A stretch of 64,000 nt of DNA from positions 124,001 through 188,000 of the forward strand of contig NHZP01000045.1 in assembly GCA_003313425.1 (NCBI GenBank). The letters are read 5' to 3'. Positions 58,171 through 64,000 of the stretch are shown piece after piece. The position numbers were made by a program, and so were the translations under genes. Origin of the DNA: Pseudopyrenochaeta lycopersici. Taxonomy: Eukaryota > Ascomycota > Dothideomycetes > Pleosporales > Pseudopyrenochaetaceae. Numbering within the stretch: the stretch's first letter is position 1; every line of letters starts with the position of its first letter. Under the pieces are notes generated by a model. That model saw only the letters and a list, made by a program, of their open reading frames with translations. It made no database searches and was not told where the DNA came from.

Positions 58171-59627
58171 CTAGCGTGACACGCATCCCCCGATGACAAA
58201 TAGAACCATGGCAGCTCCCAGCACTCCCGCTGCTATATAGAAAAAAGACCCCCCAGGGTGAGCGGCTAGCCAAGCCCCTAGTATCACCGGAGACAGCATT
58301 GCACCGATTGTTTCCATCATAGTTAACGTCGCCATGGATTGAGCGGGGTTGGGCACTGTCCTGGCAAAGTGGCTCTTCATGAAAGACGATGCAGCGAGGC
58401 CGACGGAGGAGACAGCAATGAGAGGATAGGCATGCCAGCCTTGAGTGATGCTACTAAAAGCGGCTAGGGCGCCGAGTTGAACGGCCATCGATGCCGCGCC
58501 CAGCACAAGGTCGTGGCGCCCGTGATGTTTGTTTCCCTCAGACAAGGAAGCCGAACTTCTTCGCCGAATAAATAGAACTACGTTCGGGACGACGTAATGG
58601 ATCGTGACTAAGTACAATGCTGACGTGAGAGCGGCGATGGAGACAAGGAAGGAGTTCTCTCTGCTCGTGAACTCGAATCGTAAGGACGTGTAGACCATCG
58701 TGGCAGGAAACAGGTATGACTGCACCATTGTGTATAACAAAATTGAAATACAGTAGTAGATCGTTCGGGGTAGTTGATAGAGAAGGCTCAGGGGAGAGAA
58801 CACTAGTCTGACCGTTCGAAATATTTGTTCTGTCCAGTTAATCTGATCTTCTGATAGTGCCGGACCATACTCTACTTCGTCTTCTTTTAGTTGGTTATCG
58901 TGCATCAAGAAGGATATGGCAGCAAGATAGATGGCCATTACCAAAAAAAGGACCAGGGCCACAGCAAAACTGGTGGTGAAGTCGGAAAAGAGCCCTCCGA
59001 TCACGGGACCCACGGACATGCCAGCCATGTATAGAGCGAAAGAAGTTCCCATGAACCGCGAGACAAGACCTTTGTCTGGGATTTGCGCATACATGGTGTT
59101 TAGGTTGAAGTGCAGCAAATTGTCTGACGCTAGTCCTTCCAACAAACGAGCGCATATCGCGATTTCGATGGAACCCAGGTACACTGCCAAAGATAATTCA
59201 GATCATGCAGGCTGTTTCACATATTGCTTCAATACACACCTCCTAATGCCAGAACTGCGACGCTGGCAGCGCGACAAATGATCCAGACCCACATTGCTCC
59301 TGCTCGGTATCTCGTAACCAGCTGTCCCAGTGGTCCTAAGGCAAAGGTACCAGCTACGTTGGCGAGAAAGACCGCAGCGGCTACTGCGGCAGCGTAATCG
59401 CTCGATTCTTCGCCCTGGCAGTGGACTGGGTCGCGGCATATCAGCGAGGCGTAGGCAAACACCGTTGTCGCTGAAGTGACAGCTATGGCGAGTGAGGCGA
59501 GCAGGGCGAACGGAATTATCCTAACTGCTGCAGAAATATTAACAGAGCCATCTGCTACCTCTTCATCTACCTGTTCATGCCTGACGAGAAGGGAGGTTGT
59601 TTCTCCATCTTCTGCCGGGTGCTCCAT
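58171..59627 (-). CDS. MFS transporter, 12 helices
   Basis: Two exons (59627 to about 59241, then about 59182-58171) joined by one intron (GTGTGT to CAG). About 460 residues with a soluble acidic N-tail and roughly 12 membrane helices. The helix 5 antiporter-like motif GlyMetSerValGlyProValIleGlyGly is clear (about 59005). The motif A loop (ArgLeuLeuGluGlyLeuAlaSer) is degenerate. It differs from the DHA2 exporter at 27927 and resembles fungal MFS proteins of unknown substrate, some annotated as tetracycline-resistance or folate-carrier-like. It is divergent from the ABC transporter gene; the nearest regulon sites lie over 600 bp away, nearer the ABC gene. Confidence 0.8.
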
Positions 59628-59639
59628 TCGTTTGCTGCG

Positions 59640-60230
59640 ACTACAGTATCGCTATGCTATGCAGGATAGAGAAAACAATACTTAGAGGGCTGCCGGTGCT
59701 CCAACATAGTCGCCCAGCCCTTCGAATTGAGCCAGGAGATCACAGCTCGGATGGCACGGATAGCCTGAAATTGGAGCAGATCAAGATATGAGGTATTGGC
59801 ATGCGATTTACTTTACCGGGGACCGATGCACGGAGGATACGGGCCGAAAAGTCTTTGCATAGGTGGAATGTGACTAAATTTTAGGGGTTTGATGAATTGT
59901 ATTTGGAGCTATATCCACTCCCCATATCAGATGGAACAGAATCGGATCGGTGGCATGAAAAAAGACAGCACATGCTAATTTCAGATGTCTTCTTGACGTG
60001 GGAAGTGATCAATGGGATTGCTCGGCGGACCTCCTTCCTCCAGAGCCATTTGTCTACAACACGGTGTGGTACACATAAAATTAATACACAGCCCACTATC
60101 CTGGGCAAAATAACTTGCTTGTCCAGAGCCTATCAAACAGAGTAAATAGTAGGTCGATCTTGCAAGCTTGAGCTATCGTACACTCAGGACCTTTGTTGTC
60201 GATGAGGCCAAATCTATCCCTAGTCTCAGT
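59640..60230. other. Divergent promoter region, distal part
   Basis: No gene is supported. A mutually overlapping pair of short frames at 59881-60145 has no feature. Confidence 0.5.
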
Positions 60231-60255
60231 TCGGATTCCGGTTCTCGGCGGCCGA
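60231..60255. promoter_or_regulatory. Regulon site pair upstream of ABC transporter
   Basis: TCGGATTCCGG (60231-60241, one mismatch) is followed by the exact TCGGCGGCCGA (60245-60255), which ends 81 bp upstream of the ABC transporter start. Confidence 0.75.
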
Positions 60256-60335
60256 ATATTATAACTCTGGATAAGTTGTCATTTACAACAACCTCCTGAA
60301 CTATCTTGCAATTGAAGCAGGTGAAGTGAGACGCC

Positions 60336-63168
60336 ATGGTCATTACCAATACAGATGCAACCGCAGTTCTGGGCCTTGCGTACCCAGTCGCCATTGTGAC
60401 CTCCTATCTGGCCTCCAGCATCGTGCTCAAGGTCCGCGAAGTCCGCGGCCCTTCCAATCCTCGCGCACAGAACATCACGGCACAACGAGCAAAGGTGGTT
60501 TTCTGCCTCCTCTGTTTTTTCTGCATTGAACTTGTAAGTAAAATTGAAGCACGTGTGGGTTGCAGATAGATAACGGCTGGCAGTAGCTCGCTGCCATTGG
60601 GGTTGCCGTTTACGCCGGATCTGCGTTGCAATATGGACAGTACTGGTGGACTTCGAAATCGTATCTAGTAGGTAACATGCAGCATTGCCAGGTGCGCTCG
60701 CTTCCTGCTCTAATCATGGCGATAGGCGTCTCAAATCGCGGTGTTCCTACTTTTCTTTAGCTCATTGCTCCCGGATCCTAATGTGCCATATCGACCATCG
60801 GCGATCAACGGCTACACCTGGCTGACGGCTTTTGTTTTTGAAGCAACCCTGGCCGTTGTAGGGACTGTAAACTTGTCGAAGCTCTCAGTCGCTCAAGGGG
60901 ATCTTCGTCGTCTCTACGCGGCATTCCTCCTTCTCGGCTACCTCAGGATTGCGTGCTTGGTCCTATGCTGCGCTCTGCTCTACAAAGTCCCAGATAAAGG
61001 ATCAGATTCTGAATCGTCAACACTGTTGGGTTCAGACGCAGGGGATATCAGCCACTATGGAACTGTCGAAGCACCGAGTAAGGTACCCGCACCTCCCATG
61101 GATGCACAGTCGACCAATTGGCTGGACTACCTCGTCGGATTCGCGAAACTATTCCCATTGCTGTGGTATTGACATCCCTACACTTGCATTTTGCGCGACG
61201 CTTCCGTTTGCTAATTCTTCAGGCCTGCTACATTTTCCCTCCAGATCCGGGCGCTCATTTGCATTCTCATCCTCATTGCCCAGCGCGTGGTCAACGTCAC
61301 AGTGCCGTTCCAATTGGGAGCCGTAGTATCTTCGTTGGGAGTCGGTGTCATTCCTTATCGCCAAATTTTCATCTACGTCTGCTGCCGCGCGATCCAGGGG
61401 CAGCAAGGCGTTCTGGCGTCCATCCGCGCATTACTATGGGTTCCCATTGGACAAGCGACCTATCGAAGGCTCACTGTATCGGCTTTCTCTCACGTTCTTT
61501 CTCTGTCCCTAGAATTCCACCTCGGCAAACGTCTGGGGGAAGTCATGAGTGCGCTCAATAAAGGAAGTGCTCTCAACACCTTCCTCGACTCCCTCATTTT
61601 CCAGTTGTTCCCCATGGTCGCAGATGTTGGTGTTGCCGCTGGGTACTTGCTCGTCATCTTTGATCCTTTCTATGCCTTGATCATCATCACCATGGGTTGG
61701 ACCTATCTCTTCGTGACCATATACATGGCAAAGTATAGAGGACGCGCTAGAAGGGAAATGATTAACCGAGATCGAGAGATGGACGCGGTAAAGTATGTAA
61801 TTCAATATCGATCTTTCAATTTCTGACCGTTTCAAAGGACGGATGCCATAATGTCTTACGAAGTCGTCCAGTACAACGACGCAGTTCCAGCAGAACTGTC
61901 CCGCTTCTCCGACAGAGTAACCGCATTCCAGAACGCCGAATATTCTGTCCTAGTTTCTCTAAACACCCTCAACGGGGTGCAAAACTTGATCTTCACCGTG
62001 GGAGTGCTACTTGTCAGCTTGGTGTCGGCATTCAACATCTCTATCGGGGCCGAATCTGTCGCGGTGTTTGTGTCCCTGATCACGTACTTAGTCCAATTAC
62101 AGGCGCCTCTGAGCTTCTTCGGGAGTTTCTACACTCAGATCCAAAACAATCTCATCGACGCAGAGCGGATGCTTGCCCTGGTAAGGCCTCTTAGAATATC
62201 CCCTATAGTACAACCTAATAATGGGGACTTTTCCTAGTTCAACGAAAAACCGACCGTGGTCGATAGGCCAGGTGCCATAGACATCAAGAACGTCGAGGGC
62301 CGAGTCACTTTTGAGGACGTGTCGTTCGCATACGACAATCGAAAACCCGCGCTTGAACAAGTCAGCTTTGACGTAGAGCCAGGCACCTCTGTCGCTATCG
62401 TGGGCGAAAGCGGCAGCGGCAAATCCACGCTCCTCCGCCTGCTCTATCGTTTCTACAACATCACTGGCGGCAGTATCAAGATTGATGGACGTCCAGTGGA
62501 AGACATCACCATCAAAAGCCTGCGCAGTCACTTCGGAGTCGTTCCTCAGGAGACGATGCTGTTTAACGACACGTTGATGTACAACCTCCTTTATGCGAAC
62601 CCTTCGGCCACGGAGGAGCAGGTGTTTGCGGCGTGCAAAGCTGCTAGCGTACATGAAAAAATAATGGCCTTCCCGGACGGCTATGAGACTCAGGTTGGAG
62701 AAAGAGGACTTAGGTTGTCCGGAGGAGAAAAGCAGCGGGTAAGAATCTATCTCGATGACGCCCCGAATTGTCGTCACTAACCTTCACTTCCCTCCAGATT
62801 GCAATTGCACGCGCCATTTTGAAATCGCCTAGAATTATTTTGATGGACGAGGCGACTGCATCACTTGACTCGGAGACAGAAAAGAATATCCAAGCCTCCC
62901 TAGCGGAACTCAGCAAGGACAGGACCATCATCACCATCGCGTATGTTCCCAGCCCCTCCCCTCCCCCACCCTCGGAAAAACACAGAAGGAAAAAAGGTTG
63001 CTAACTGTTTTTGCTAACAGTCATCGCCTGTCGACCGTTGTAGACTGTGACGAGATTATAGTTCTCCACCAAGGAAGAATAGTGGAGCAGGGTACGCACG
63101 CCCAACTCCTGGCCAAAAAAGGCCGGTATAGTCAGATGTGGGACAAGCAGACAAAGGAAGCATCATGA
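60336..63168 (+). CDS. ABC transporter, HMT1/ABCB6-like half transporter
   Basis: Multi-exon gene with at least six short introns. The N-terminal hydrophobic extension (60336-61160) has several helices as in the heavy-metal-tolerance (HMT1) group. The core membrane domain follows (about 61247-62190; [18 protein letters not shown]-x-x-Gly-Glu). One nucleotide-binding domain has Walker A GlyGluSerGlySerGlyLysSerThr (about 62403), a Q-loop (ValValProGlnGluThr), signature LeuSerGlyGlyGluLysGlnArg (about 62717), Walker B IleIleLeuMetAspGluAlaThr (about 62835) and the H-loop AlaHisArgLeuSer after the last intron. The stop TGA ends at 63168. HMT1 proteins carry glutathione- or phytochelatin-derived thiols into vacuoles, so sequestration of a thiol-rich intermediate or product is plausible (inference). 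Confidence 0.87.
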
Positions 63169-63508
63169 TAAAAGTTGGCAGTCTAGTCATATAGTGTATG
63201 CATAGTTGCGGCTTTGTGGTTTTAAACTTTCTGCTGATACCTCTTTCTTGAGACCTTTTGTTTAGTGAAGAATATGTCAGCCATATTTTTGCCACAATCT
63301 ACTTTCAAACTGTATATTATTAATATAATCAACATTCACTTCACCAAAGTCAAGTCCAATTTAGCAATCATCTGTACTTCGAACATTCTAATAGTCTACC
63401 GTTAGGCAACCAAGTACTTTTGTAGTGGCTATTTTGTTGCGAGATATCACACCGTAAGTTTGGTCCCCTCCCTTGGCTGTTTCGGTCTTCAAAGCCGCTA
63501 CGCGTCCC
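63169..63508. other. Intergenic between convergent genes
   Basis: No feature is seen. Confidence 0.5.
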
Positions 63509-64000
63509 TCACCTGACCACTGGCTTAAGCCGGACAAGTAAAGGCTTCTTCACAAACATAACAAAGATATCTTGTCCCTTGTGCCAATCTCGACACTCTG
63601 GGGCCAATTCCGCATCGAAATTCCAAACAAGCCTCGCAACTGCCACTGTAGAACCTATTAGCAAAACGATCAACCTGTGAAATATTTAGGCAAAATCCAT
63701 ACAGCGAGTAAAAGCCCAAGCCATATTCTTGCCCAAACAGTTCCTCGGGCCCGTAGAAAACGGCTGGTGAGCCTTCTTATCGTCACTATTGAACTGAGGG
63801 TCAGTATTCACAAGCCAGCGCTCAGGATGGAACTCGTCCGCGCGCGTAAAATTAGTCTCGCTCAGCGTTGCCGCGTACCCATTCACTCCCACTGCGAAAT
63901 TACCGGGCACATATCGACCAGCAATTTTAGCGCCCTCGGGCGGCGTGCGTCTTGGAAACGTGCTAGGCACAACGACGTATAAACGAAGAGCTTCTTCGAT
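63509..64000 (-). CDS. Cytochrome P450, C-terminal part, cut by window edge
   Basis: Runs off the right edge in frame (the first complete codons read Ile-Glu-Glu-Ala-Leu-Arg, the K-helix Glu-x-x-Arg). It includes PheThrArgAlaAspGluPheHisProGluArgTrp and the haem loop PheSerThrGlyProArgAsnCysLeuGly (about 63740-63765). A short intron follows, and the last exon ends LeuLysProValValArg at TGA 63509-63511. The intron is best placed at GTATGG to TAG (about 63636-63690), but the exact edges are uncertain. It belongs to a different P450 subgroup from the other four (isotrichodermin-hydroxylase-like C-terminus). Whether it is a cluster member cannot be judged because its promoter is outside the window. 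Confidence 0.82.

Noticed and set aside
61118..61561. 147-codon frame in the ABC gene as a separate small gene
   Set aside because: It is a shifted frame; proper splicing near 61163-61225 gives the conserved membrane-domain start in another frame.

Overview
The window comes from a filamentous ascomycete (Pezizomycotina, probably Sordariomycetes). Genes carry many short GT-AG introns, AT-rich blocks alternate with GC-richer gene islands, and transition-only decay of repeats looks like repeat-induced point mutation (RIP). The species cannot be named from the sequence alone.

Layout: 1-9.2 kb is AT-rich, RIP-decayed repeat DNA with a Copia-like LTR retrotransposon on the minus strand (3478-8455). 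At 9.6-12.6 kb lie a broken protein-kinase fragment and a secreted NLP/NPP1 gene interrupted by an in-frame stop. From 13.2 kb to at least 63.2 kb is a large secondary-metabolite cluster of the epipolythiodioxopiperazine (ETP, gliotoxin/sirodesmin) type: P450 (13.2k), O-methyltransferase (15.3k), P450 (17.7k), Zn2Cys6 regulator (20.5k), a complete extra mitochondrial F1-ATPase beta subunit (23.3k), DHA2 MFS exporter (27.9k), GliK-like gamma-glutamylcyclotransferase (30.0k), GliG-like glutathione S-transferase (31.4k), second O-methyltransferase (32.5k), GliI-like PLP C-S lyase (35.4k), CmcJ-type oxygenase (37.7k), two-module NRPS (39.3-44.1k), DUF1857 protein (45.0k), P450 (45.9k), NCS1 permease (48.3k), GliT-like dithiol oxidase (50.7k), P450 (56.1k), MFS (58.2k), HMT1-type ABC transporter (60.3k) and a P450 cut by the right edge.

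How they fit together: the NRPS would make the diketopiperazine. P450s oxidise it, the GST adds glutathione, and the cyclotransferase and PLP lyase trim it to the dithiol. The GliT-like enzyme closes the disulfide, while methyltransferases, other P450s and the oxygenase decorate the product and the transporters export it. A GliJ-like dipeptidase and a GliN-like N-methyltransferase are not visible.

Main observations. (1) The palindrome TCGGN3CCGA, the site type reported for GliZ-class ETP regulators, occurs 11 times by my reading. Every copy is intergenic and 80-330 bp upstream of a cluster start codon, and none was found in coding sequence. It gives a sequence-defined regulon that includes three unexpected genes: the F1-ATPase beta paralogue, the NCS1 permease and the CmcJ-like oxygenase. 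(2) The beta-subunit paralogue is intact, carries a mitochondrial presequence and is flanked by degenerate direct repeats; it is a candidate self-resistance or target gene. (3) A HET-NACHT-ankyrin NLR gene (52.4-55.2k) lies between 243-244 bp imperfect terminal inverted repeats (51848-52091 and 55573-55815). This looks like a roughly 4-kb mobile element inserted two bases after the stop codon of the dithiol oxidase; the NLR has no regulon site. (4) The NRPS reads T-C-A-T-C and lacks the first adenylation domain of GliP.
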